Shown here: piece by piece, positions 1 to 7,847 of the stretch
Position numbering within the stretch: the first letter of the stretch is position 1
Layout: every line of letters begins with the position of its first letter
Origin: Oscillatoria sp. HE19RPO
Lineage (GTDB): Bacteria; Cyanobacteriota; Cyanobacteriia; Cyanobacteriales; Laspinemataceae
DNA length: 39,701 bases
Reading direction: 5' to 3'
NCBI RefSeq assembly: GCF_024220515.1
Contig: NZ_JAMXOT010000201.1
Span: 1-39,701 of the forward strand
Notes under the pieces: generated by a model
Told to the model about the DNA's origin: nothing
Databases searched by the model: none
Seen by the model: only the letters and a program-made list of their open reading frames with translations
Program-made: the position numbers and the translations under genes

Positions 1-32
1 AAGACTAACCAATCCGGTACTTGTAGGCTTTA

Positions 33-437
33 ACCCCCACCCATCAAGGTGCAAGTTTTTCCACCCCCTTTATTCTTTAGCCCGCGCAGGCGGGCTTTGT
101 CCGTATAGCCCCAGGCTTTCCTAGCGGAACGCTTCGCGAACAGCCTGCGGGTTTTTTGGATATTTTATTTTTGGGAGTTCCCTGAGCCCGCGCAGGCGGG
201 CTTTGTCCGTATAGCCCCAGGCTTTCCTAGCGGAACGCTTCGCGAACAGCCTGCGGGTTTTTTGGATATTTTATTTTTGGGAGTTCCCTGAGCCCGCGCA
301 GGCGGGCTTTGTCCGCAAGTGCCCCACCCTTGAGGGTGCGGGTTTTTTGGATATTTTATTTTTGGGAGTTCCCTGAGCCCGCGCAGGCGGGCTTCGTCCG
401 CAAGTGCCCCACCCTTGAGGGTGCGGGTTTTTTCCTC
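33..437. repeat. Tandem array of two related repeat units
   Basis: Four direct copies start at about 79, 185, 291 and 375, all opening with the same inverted repeat (agcccgcgcaggcgggct). The first two are 106 bp long and almost identical, and contain ttcgcgaa plus a block ending cctgcgggttttttgg. The last two are 84-bp versions in which the middle is replaced by ccccacccttgagggtgcggg. A degenerate piece of the second type lies at about 33-65. The units share the tail tggatattttatttttggg; the last copy lacks this tail. An apparent minus-strand ORF (271-495) only reads through the repeats. Nothing else is seen in 1-547 apart from a short ccsA leader. Confidence 0.93.
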
Positions 438-547
438 CCAGTGCGATCGCCTCTGAAAACTCTGATGCCAAATTCATAGGTTTGAGCCGCCACAAGAATG
501 GTTAGGATGGAAATAACTAGAATGTCTCAATCTAAACCGATGGGAGA

Positions 548-1627
548 ATGCTTGTGGACCTCAGTAGCCTTCAGAATTGGCTAGACAATACATCCTTCTG
601 CGTCCTATTCATCACTATGTTGTTGTATTGGATAGGTGCAGCATTTCCGGGAATTCCCGCTTTGTGGCCCTTGGGGACCAGTGGCATGGCGATCGCCAAT
701 CTCTGTATCGCCACCTTACTCGGTGCCAGGTGGATCGAAGCGGGATATTTCCCCTTAAGTAACCTCTATGAATCTCTATTTTTCCTCGTCTGGGGAATTA
801 CCACGATTCATCTCATTGCGGAAAATATGAGCCGCAGTCGGTTAGTTGGGGTTGCCACTTCCCCCGTAGCAATGGCGATTACCGCCTTTGCCGCCCTCAC
901 GTTACCCGGGGAAATGCAGCAATCAGCACCCCTCGTCCCGGCGTTGAAATCTAACTGGTTAATGATGCACGTCAGCGTCATGATGCTCAGTTATGCAACG
1001 CTAATGGTGGGTTCTTTGCTGGCGATCGCCTTCTTAGTGGTGACTCGGGGTCAAAATATCGAACTGCGGGGGAGTTCCATTGGGAATGGGTCCTATCGCA
1101 GCGATCGCTACCGCCTCCAACGTGCAGGAACCCCGATTCCGGCAATCGAAGGTCCCACCCCCACCCCGGAATTTGCTACCGAATTCTCCGGTAACAACAA
1201 CGGCAAGGGTCTCGGTGGCAACGTTGCCTTACTCGATGTCGTGCAAGTTGAAACCCCCGCACAACCCGCTACCGCAACCCTCCAACCCGCCCTCTCTCCC
1301 CAACGCCTCAGTCTCGCCGACACCCTGGATAACATCAGTTATCGGATTATTGGATTAGGGTTTCCCCTCCTCACCATCGGCATCATTGCTGGTGGAGTTT
1401 GGGCAAATGAAGCCTGGGGTTCCTACTGGAGTTGGGACCCGAAAGAAACCTGGGCATTAATTACCTGGTTAGTCTTTGCCGCCTATCTTCATGCGCGCAT
1501 TACCCGAGGTTGGCAAGGACGAAAACCAGCAATTTTAGCCGCCGCTGGGTTTGTCGTAGTCTGGATCTGTTATCTTGGGGTCAATCTTTTGGGTAAAGGG
1601 CTGCATTCCTACGGTTGGTTTTTCTAA
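548..1627 (+). CDS. ccsA: CcsA/CcsB-type cytochrome c biogenesis protein (system II)
   Basis: A 359-residue polytopic membrane protein of system II cytochrome c maturation. With Ccs1/ResB this family delivers and attaches heme to apocytochromes on the lumenal side of the thylakoid or plasma membrane. The tryptophan-rich heme-handling (WWD) motif is at residues 290-302 ([13 protein letters not shown]), and likely heme-ligand histidines are H141, H315 and H353. Several hydrophobic segments flank a hydrophilic, Pro/Thr/Gly-rich loop (about 170-255), which is variable in cyanobacterial homologues. The ATG at 548 follows a gggaga ribosome site at close spacing. The protein is called CcsA in plastids and CcsB in many bacterial annotations. 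The Ccs1 partner is not in the window. Length and motifs indicate an intact gene. Confidence 0.95.
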   Translation: MLVDLSSLQNWLDNTSFCVLFITMLLYWIGAAFPGIPALWPLGTSGMAIANLCIATLLGARWIEAGYFPLSNLYESLFFLVWGITTIHLIAENMSRSRLVGVATSPVAMAITAFAALTLPGEMQQSAPLVPALKSNWLMMHVSVMMLSYATLMVGSLLAIAFLVVTRGQNIELRGSSIGNGSYRSDRYRLQRAGTPIPAIEGPTPTPEFATEFSGNNNGKGLGGNVALLDVVQVETPAQPATATLQPALSPQRLSLADTLDNISYRIIGLGFPLLTIGIIAGGVWANEAWGSYWSWDPKETWALITWLVFAAYLHARITRGWQGRKPAILAAAGFVVVWICYLGVNLLGKGLHSYGWFF

Positions 1628-1766
1628 ACCGTCAGCACAAAGCGGTCATGGGGTCCCATCAGGAGTCGCTCTCAGTGGGCGATCGCCAGGGTCGAGGGAG
1701 ACTGAATATCCACCCCATAACCGCCGCTATGGAAACTGTCAAATTAATAGAACAAGGGAGATAGAA

Positions 1767-2057
1767 ATGGATCAGCGATTTGAGGCGCTCGGAAACGAAG
1801 ACGTCCTGTCTACCAGTGGCAGCAATCTGATGTTTCAATGCACGTTCAAAGTCAGTGAACTCATGGATTTGCTGCAAACGAAATTAGAAGAAGAAAGTTT
1901 ATTTACCGAGGGCTTAGAATGTGAAGTGTTAAGTCCGGGCAAATACTGGCGACGAGGAAAAGTTCAACTGCGTCTTGAATTTTGTCCCGAAGACAGTAAC
2001 CCTGCTCAAAATCATCTCAGCGGCTTTACCGAACCTTCCACCATCAAGCATGAATAA
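1767..2057 (+). CDS. KGK-domain protein
   Basis: A small protein of 96 residues. The open frame extends upstream to 1575, inside ccsA, but the ATG at 1767 has a good ribosome site (aagggag, 6 nt upstream) and begins where similarity to its neighbour starts. The C-terminal half carries the pattern GLECEVLSPGKYWRRGKVQL followed by RLEFCPED, which I recognise as the KGK family of small cyanobacterial proteins of unknown function. The N-terminal part is predicted helical (FKVSELMDLLQTKL). It lies 139 bp after ccsA in the same direction and 215 bp before a second KGK gene, separated from it by a hairpin. No signal peptide or membrane segment is visible. The function is unknown. Confidence 0.75.
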   Translation: MDQRFEALGNEDVLSTSGSNLMFQCTFKVSELMDLLQTKLEEESLFTEGLECEVLSPGKYWRRGKVQLRLEFCPEDSNPAQNHLSGFTEPSTIKHE

Positions 2058-2170
2058 TTGGCACTTCTTTTTTCCTCACTTTAGCTGGGAAAAAAATCCA
2101 GGATTGGCTAAGGTTATATAGCAAGTGGTGGCTTGATTTTCTTATCCAATCTCAACTCAGCAAGATAACC

Positions 2171-2206
2171 AATAGGGTGCGTTACAGAACCTGAACGCAC
2201 CCTATT
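2171..2206. terminator. Perfect 13-bp hairpin between the KGK genes
   Basis: The arm aatagggtgcgtt (2171-2183) is exactly complementary to aacgcaccctatt (2194-2206), with a 10-nt loop. It lies 114 bp after the first KGK stop codon. No long T run follows, so it may be a dispersed hairpin repeat (gtgcgtt...aacgcac elements are common in cyanobacteria) acting as a weak terminator or mRNA 3' end stabiliser. Confidence 0.6.
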
Positions 2207-2272
2207 TCATGGAAAACTCCATCAACTTCACCTCACTATTTTGTGTACAGTCAGACCAGGAGGAATAAAACA

Positions 2273-2575
2273 GTGGATGAAACCTGGATAATGTTAAATT
2301 CAGAAGAGGATATAATTTCTCAACAATTCAATTCCGGAAATCAACTTGAGGATTGGGCCATGAATTTTACGGGTCTCGAAATCCTTAATTACCTGCGAGA
2401 GCAAATGAGTGGCGAGGAGGAAGCTTTTATCGATGGGTTTGAGTGTAGAGTCCTCCAACCGGGGAAAAAATGGCAGACTGGCAAAATTAGAATTAAAATT
2501 AATGTCGAATTTTGCCCGGATGACCCCAGCGAACCCGATTCACCACTGGATGAAATTCGGAAAATGGACAGTTAG
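2273..2575 (+). CDS. KGK-domain protein, second copy
   Basis: A protein of about 100 residues, related to the KGK protein upstream. The shared core is FIDGFECRVLQPGKKWQTGK followed by IRIKINVEFCPDDP, with the same order of helix, Gly-Phe/Leu-Glu-Cys segment and terminal FCP-D motif. The longest frame begins with GTG at 2243, but I prefer the GTG at 2273 because a strong ribosome site (aggagga, about 2258-2264) sits just before it. An ATG at 2291 is a third option. The protein is acidic, with no membrane segment. Its function is unknown. Probable paralogy with the neighbour suggests a local duplication that has since diverged. Confidence 0.7.
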   Translation: MDETWIMLNSEEDIISQQFNSGNQLEDWAMNFTGLEILNYLREQMSGEEEAFIDGFECRVLQPGKKWQTGKIRIKINVEFCPDDPSEPDSPLDEIRKMDS

Positions 2576-2590
2576 AATCAAGCAGCAGTA

Positions 2591-2647
2591 AGGAGTGGAA
2601 GCATCTTGCTCCCTATTACAGCAAGGGAGCAAGATGCTCCTACTCCT
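2591..2647. repeat. Long near-perfect inverted repeat
   Basis: Two 23-bp arms (about 2591-2613 and 2625-2647) are complementary with about two mismatches around an 11-nt loop, built on gcatcttgctccct and its complement. The hairpin starts 15 bp after the second KGK gene and could end its transcript, although no T run follows. Alternatively it is a miniature dispersed hairpin element. Confidence 0.75.
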
Positions 2648-3437
2648 AAATGTTAGGGTCAGACTGATTTAGGACTACTCTATAATAGAGTTATGGGCTT
2701 TATTTGCCCTGGAACCTAGGCATGAACTACGGGGAAAATATTTTATATATATTGTTGGACATTTGTCAAGTAAAACGAGTCATCTCTATAACCTATCTTA
2801 ACTCCTGAGCCATTTGAAAAACTAGGTTTCAAATCAGTACCCACTTCAGTAAACCCTCAATTTTAATTTAAAAATTTTTTGCAATAACACAATTTATTGA
2901 CAACTTAACAAATTTTTATGTTTTTTAAATAGACAGACATACAAAAATACTGTATAACAAAAAAAAGGACTGCTGATTGGGTCCTTAGAAAGGAGGAAGA
3001 AAGGCATTTAGTTAGGGTAGTATCCGAAAACAAGTCGCCAAGCTAGTGGAAAACTTTCATCAGAATTTGAAGATTAGTTTGTCCATATAAGCTACAAAAA
3101 AGCGCAACCTAATCACAAATCCGGGGACGGCTCGATCATCGGAGCCAGCGCCCCAAACGGCATCCATTTCTTTAAATTCAGACTCTGGCATTGTTCAAGA
3201 ACGAGCAAGCCGATCGCGGTTTAGGGAACCGTATATCCCAAAAGGGCCTGTCCCATTCAGGCTAAAAATTGATGACGGCAATCGAGTACAGCCTCCTTGT
3301 TCTCAAAAGTCGTTGTGATCTTTAGCGTGTAAACAAATCAGGGCAAGTGAAAAGCGTTGGCAGCCAACGCACACGCATCTGCACTAGGCAACTTGTGCAA
3401 TCACCTTCTTACCAATAGAGAGAGCAGAGGTTTTAAA
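2648..3437. other. Non-coding, AT-rich then hairpin-rich stretch before the protease gene
   Basis: No convincing gene is present. A tataat at 2681-2686 could be a -10 element, but its -35 is poor. The stretch 2840-2960 is very AT-rich. From 3120 to 3265 there are three clear potential hairpins in series: ggctc/gagcc nested inside gggg/cccc (about 3122-3156), cggtt/aaccg around 3220-3232, and gcctg/caggc around 3247-3263. This suggests a structured 5' leader for the protease mRNA. I do not recognise a known riboswitch class. The open frame of the protease extends back to 3357, but that part is unlikely to be translated. Confidence 0.4.
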
Positions 3438-6400
3438 ATGGCGAATTTACCCACGGATCCACTATTCAGTCAACAGTGGTATTTATACAACACCGGCCAA
3501 GGAGGACGCACTCCCGGCATAGACCTCAACGTTGTCGATGTTTGGGAGGAGTACACTGGAAAAGGAGTCACCATTGGAGTCCTTGATGATGGGGTTGATG
3601 ACAACCACGAAGACCTCGCCGATAACTACAACAGTCAACCCACGGGTTTGACCCCTGCCTATAATCCAGCAGAGGGAAAACCACAGGAACCTGGATTAGA
3701 GGGAGACAACCACGGCACAGCGGTGGCAGGCATCATCGCTGGGGTTGCAAATAACGGGACTGGCATTGCCGGGGTCGCCTACAATGCCCAAATTACTGGC
3801 TTCCGGTACGCTGACATCACAGACACGGATGTGAGTCCGATCGCTCGTCAAGCGGCTTTCGATATTTCCAATAATAGCTGGGGTGGGGTCAATCCGTTTG
3901 AGACGAACTTTAATTTACCAAAAGACCGAATAGCCCAACAAGCCCTAGAAAGCGCCATCACCAATGGCCGCAATGGTCTCGGGACCATATTTGTGTGGGC
4001 TGCGGGAAACGAGAGAGAAGAAGGCGTAAATGCCAACTATCGCAATTACGAGAATTCCCGCTATGCAATTGCGGTGGCGGCGATCAATGGCAATGGCATT
4101 TACGCCCCTTACAGCGTTCCTGGGGCCAACTTGCTCGTTTCTGCCTTCGGTGATGAAGACCCGAACACGGGTTCCGGCACGATTGTTACAACCGATCGCA
4201 TGGGAGACTCAGGGTATAACGCCCCCGGGGTTGAAGGTGAAGTCGATAACTTTAACTATACCGGCACCTTTAACGGCACCTCCTCGGCAACGCCGATGGT
4301 GTCTGGGGTCGTTGCGCTGATGCTGGAAGCTAACCCCAAGTTAGGCTATCGAGATGTTCAGGAAATCCTCGCCTATTCTGCAAGACAAAATGACCGAACG
4401 GAGGCAGATTGGAGCTTTAACGGGGCGCGGAACTGGAACGGAGGCGGACTGCACGTTAATCATAACTACGGTTTTGGGTTGGTGGATACTCATGCTGCCG
4501 TGCGTCTGGCTGAATCCTGGATGTTGGAGAGTACGAAAGCGAACGAACGTCAGGTGAATGGCAGTTCTTCCATCCCTGTGCAGATTGTGGATCAGGGCGA
4601 AATTACCGATACCATCACCATTTCTTCTGACTTAACTATCGATTATGCAGAAATCGATCTGGATATTTCCCATACGGCGATCGAACATCTGAGCATCACC
4701 CTCACCTCTCCTGACGGCACTGAAAGCTTACTGTTTGATGGCATCCAGCTTCAAAACACAGGCCAAATCCTGGTGGGCAGTGATGACGAGGGAGACAAAA
4801 AATATGAAAGTTTTAGCTCATTCCGCCAAAATCCCCGGGGGTTTACTGACGATGAGGATTTAATCGCCCTAGGAGAGTCTTACCAGCAAGGGATTAAATT
4901 CACCTTTTCCAGTACCTTCAATTGGGGGGAAATCGGCACAGGCGATTGGAAACTCACGGTGAAAGATACCCTTGCTGAAGAGACCGGAACTCTCAATAGC
5001 TGGAATCTCCGTCTGTTTGGCGATGAAATTACCACCGATGATGTCTACATTTACACCAACGAGTTCGGTCAATTAAATGATGTCTCCAGGCAAACCCTCA
5101 CGGACTCCGAAGGCATAGATACCTTCAATGCCGCTGCCATTCGCTCAGATATTGTTCTCGATCTGACCCCGGGTTCGGCCAGTACCCTGGCAAGCAAACC
5201 CCTCACCATCGCCGAAGGTACGGTGATTGAAACTGCGATCGCCGGTGATGGCAATGACAACATTACCGGCAATGATGCCGATAACCAGCTTATGGGGGGT
5301 CGTGGCAATGATACCCTCGTCGGTGGGGCGGGCAATGATTCCCTCGTCGGTGACCTTGGTAATGATTCTCTCGTCGGTGGGGCGGGCGATGATACCCTCG
5401 TCGGTGGCCCAGGTGCTAACATCTTGCAAGGGGATGCCGGAAATGATGTTTATCTCATCGCTCTTGAAACCGCAGCAGGCACTCGGATTGAGGATAGCGA
5501 CGGGGAAGATACTTTCTCTACCGTTATTCCTTTGTCCCTAACGACCCTGACTGCCGGGACCTTGGGATTCGGACGGGAAGGCACAACTCTGGTACTCGAC
5601 CTCAACCAAGATGGCATCGTCAATCTCGACGATGATCTAGCCATTCTCAATTTCTTTGCCGATGAGATAGGCAATGCCCCAGGTACAGGGTTAATCGAGA
5701 ACTGGCCGGATTTTTCGGGGGATGATATTCTCACTCTATTTGCGCCACCTCCCCCTGCCAACCCAGTCGTGGTATCCGAGGATCCTATACTCCCTCAGAG
5801 TCTTCCCGACAGCAGTTCCGGCAGTCCCGACAGCAGTTCCGGCAGTCCCGACAACAGTTCCGGCAGTCCCCTGAACATTCCCCCGATTATCCTAGGGGAA
5901 CCGACTCCAAATACAGTGACCACAACCCTCACCGGCAGTAACGAGGATGATGTGATCTTCGGGACTGATGCGGCAGAGGCGATCGCCGGTTTGGGTGGCA
6001 ACGATGTTCTCTACGGCAGAGAAGGCAACGACAACCTCTATGGTGATGAAGGCAATGATCTCCTTCATGGCAACCAAAGCGATGACTTCCTCGATGGCGG
6101 TGCCGGTGATGATTTGATCCACGCAGGCCAAGGGAACGACGCCATTTTAGGCAATGAAGGCAATGATGTCTTATTTGGCGACTTAGGAAATGACCTAATT
6201 TTCGGTGGCAATGACAATGATTTCCTCAATGGCAACCAGGGGGATGACTCCCTCGATGCTGGCGCGGGTACCGATACCCTGCATGGCGGTCAAGGGAATG
6301 ATATCCTGATTGGCGGCAGTGGCAACGATTTCCTCTATGGAGATAAAGGAGATGATACCCTCGTTGGGGTGGATACTCGCAGCGCCACCCCGGGACAAGG

Positions 6401-6713
6401 GGAAATTGATTTCCTCACCGGAGGAGAAGGGTCTGATTTGTTTGTCCTCGGAGATAGTACCCGCGTTTACTATGATGGGGATAGCAATGGGGGTTATGCC
6501 ATTCTCACCGATTTTAATGCGGCCCAGGACCGAATTCATCTCAAAGGTTCGGCGGCGAATTATCTACTCTTCTCCTATGTTGATGAAGGGTCAAATCTGC
6601 CTCGGACGGATATTTATCTGGATAAACCCGGAACTGAAACTGATGAACTGATTGCGGTGGTCCAGGGCGTCTCGGATCTGAGCTTGCAGGGGAATTATTT
6701 TAATTTCGTCTAA
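3438..6713 (+). CDS. RTX-type secreted subtilisin/kexin-like protease
   Basis: A 1091-residue serine protease of family S8 (kexin/proprotein-convertase branch). Residues 1-365 form the subtilase domain with catalytic D50 (GVLDDG), H92 (NHGTAVAG) and S282 (GTSSATP), and oxyanion-hole N191. A P domain spans about 380-528 (TSPDGT; GTGDWKLTVKD). Calcium-binding RTX nonapeptides (GGxGxDxLx type) occur in two blocks, about 603-675 and 840-985. Between them lie a dockerin/EF-hand-like loop (DLNQDGIVNLDDD, 721-733), a proline-rich stretch and three DSSSGSP-type repeats. There is no N-terminal signal peptide; RTX proteins usually leave by a type I secretion system using a C-terminal signal, and the last 90 residues are the likely place. 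No such transporter is nearby. I chose the ATG at 3438 (agagg upstream) over the TTG at 3357. It resembles cyanobacterial calcium-dependent proteases such as PrcA in domain order. The substrate is unknown. Confidence 0.93.
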   Translation: MANLPTDPLFSQQWYLYNTGQGGRTPGIDLNVVDVWEEYTGKGVTIGVLDDGVDDNHEDLADNYNSQPTGLTPAYNPAEGKPQEPGLEGDNHGTAVAGIIAGVANNGTGIAGVAYNAQITGFRYADITDTDVSPIARQAAFDISNNSWGGVNPFETNFNLPKDRIAQQALESAITNGRNGLGTIFVWAAGNEREEGVNANYRNYENSRYAIAVAAINGNGIYAPYSVPGANLLVSAFGDEDPNTGSGTIVTTDRMGDSGYNAPGVEGEVDNFNYTGTFNGTSSATPMVSGVVALMLEANPKLGYRDVQEILAYSARQNDRTEADWSFNGARNWNGGGLHVNHNYGFGLVDTHAAVRLAESWMLESTKANERQVNGSSSIPVQIVDQGEITDTITISSDLTIDYAEIDLDISHTAIEHLSITLTSPDGTESLLFDGIQLQNTGQILVGSDDEGDKKYESFSSFRQNPRGFTDDEDLIALGESYQQGIKFTFSSTFNWGEIGTGDWKLTVKDTLAEETGTLNSWNLRLFGDEITTDDVYIYTNEFGQLNDVSRQTLTDSEGIDTFNAAAIRSDIVLDLTPGSASTLASKPLTIAEGTVIETAIAGDGNDNITGNDADNQLMGGRGNDTLVGGAGNDSLVGDLGNDSLVGGAGDDTLVGGPGANILQGDAGNDVYLIALETAAGTRIEDSDGEDTFSTVIPLSLTTLTAGTLGFGREGTTLVLDLNQDGIVNLDDDLAILNFFADEIGNAPGTGLIENWPDFSGDDILTLFAPPPPANPVVVSEDPILPQSLPDSSSGSPDSSSGSPDNSSGSPLNIPPIILGEPTPNTVTTTLTGSNEDDVIFGTDAAEAIAGLGGNDVLYGREGNDNLYGDEGNDLLHGNQSDDFLDGGAGDDLIHAGQGNDAILGNEGNDVLFGDLGNDLIFGGNDNDFLNGNQGDDSLDAGAGTDTLHGGQGNDILIGGSGNDFLYGDKGDDTLVGVDTRSATPGQGEIDFLTGGEGSDLFVLGDSTRVYYDGDSNGGYAILTDFNAAQDRIHLKGSAANYLLFSYVDEGSNLPRTDIYLDKPGTETDELIAVVQGVSDLSLQGNYFNFV
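5805..5867 (+). repeat. Three 21-bp in-frame tandem repeats in the protease linker
   Basis: The unit cccgacagcagttccggcag plus t occurs at 5805-5825, 5826-5846 and 5847-5867, with one base changed in the third. It encodes P-D-S/N-S-S-G-S and forms a flexible linker between the two RTX halves of the protease. Confidence 0.95.
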
Positions 6714-6794
6714 GCGCTCAAAATTTGTTTCCATCGGGGATTTTAGATTTTAAAGTGAATGCATAGGCCAAAACTCTACTCTCTAAAATCCCTG

Positions 6795-7811
6795 ATGACT
6801 CAATGGACTGCTCTCCATGTCAAACTCCATCGGACTTTGCGACAGCGCGGGTTATTGTCACCGGGCGATCGCATTTTAATGGCGGTCTCCGGTGGACAAG
6901 ACTCCCTCTGTTTAGCCCAATTGCTGTTAGATTTGCAGCCGAAATGGAATTGGCATCTGGCGATCGCCCATTGCGATCATCAATGGCGTAGTGATTCCAC
7001 TCCCAATGCCCAATATGTGGAAACTCTCACAAACCAGTGGCAGTTACCCTTTTTCCTCCAAACTGCTGGCACTGAAGTCCCGCACACGGAAGCTGCTGCG
7101 CGAGAATGGCGCTATCATGCCTTAAGTGCGACTGCCCAAGCCGAAGGTTATCCCATCCTCGTCACGGGTCACACCCAGAGCGATCGGGCGGAAACCCTGC
7201 TGTTTAACTTAATGCGGGGCACCGGGGCCGATGGATTACAAGCCCTTTCTTGGGACCGCTATCTCACTCCCACCCTGCGCCTGGTGCGTCCCCTCCTCGA
7301 AGTTAGCCGTCAAGAAACCGGCACTTTTTGTCACCAACGTGAGATTGCAATTTGGGAAGACGCTACTAATTTTGATATCACTTATTCCCGCAACCGCATC
7401 CGTCAAGAGTTGCTTCCTTATCTCACAAAACAGTTTAACTCCAGTGTAGAGCAACATCTCGCACAAACGGCGGAACTCTTACGCGCTGATGTGGAGTATT
7501 TAGAAACCCAAGCGCGGGAACTATTAGAGCAAGCAATATCACAAAGTGAGCTAATTGTCAAGGGTGAATTTGCCGAGATTACTCAGAAAATCAATCGGCG
7601 CATTGTGGGGGCTGCACCCCTGGCCCTCCAGCGCCGTGCCCTGCGGCAACTGTTGCAACAACAGTTACCAAAAGCACCGAATTACGAGCAAGTGGAAAAA
7701 ATGACCGCCTTAATTCAGGCCCCGAATCAAACGCAAACTGACCCGTTTCCCGGGGGGGCGATCGCCCGGGTAGAGGGAGATTGGATCATCCTCACCCCCC
7801 AGAGGAGTTGA
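6795..7811 (+). CDS. tilS: tRNA(Ile)-lysidine synthetase
   Basis: A protein of 338 residues that converts the wobble C34 of the CAU-anticodon tRNA-Ile to lysidine using ATP and lysine, so that it reads AUA. The N-type ATP pyrophosphatase P-loop SGGQDS is at residues 32-37. Further family motifs are AHCDHQWR, TGHTQSDRAETLLFNLMRGTG and the NxRNRIRQELLP-like segment (SRNRIRQELLPYL). The frame is open back to an ATG at 6759, but similarity to cyanobacterial TilS as I recall it begins at MTQWTALH, so I use 6795; neither start has a clear ribosome site. The protein is shorter than E. coli TilS, as expected for this group. It converges on hmpF, ending 36 bp from its stop. Confidence 0.93.
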   Translation: MTQWTALHVKLHRTLRQRGLLSPGDRILMAVSGGQDSLCLAQLLLDLQPKWNWHLAIAHCDHQWRSDSTPNAQYVETLTNQWQLPFFLQTAGTEVPHTEAAAREWRYHALSATAQAEGYPILVTGHTQSDRAETLLFNLMRGTGADGLQALSWDRYLTPTLRLVRPLLEVSRQETGTFCHQREIAIWEDATNFDITYSRNRIRQELLPYLTKQFNSSVEQHLAQTAELLRADVEYLETQARELLEQAISQSELIVKGEFAEITQKINRRIVGAAPLALQRRALRQLLQQQLPKAPNYEQVEKMTALIQAPNQTQTDPFPGGAIARVEGDWIILTPQRS

Positions 7812-7847
7812 AGGGACTGCTGCGAGCACCCCCTTCCCTGGAGATGC

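Noticed and set aside
271-495. 74-codon minus-strand gene at the left edge
   Set aside because: It is translated tandem repeat; the same peptide words recur with the repeat units.
3357-3437. Upstream TTG start and signal peptide for the RTX protease
   Set aside because: The extra 27 residues do not form a signal peptide, and the ATG at 3438 has a better ribosome site. RTX proteins are exported without an N-terminal signal.
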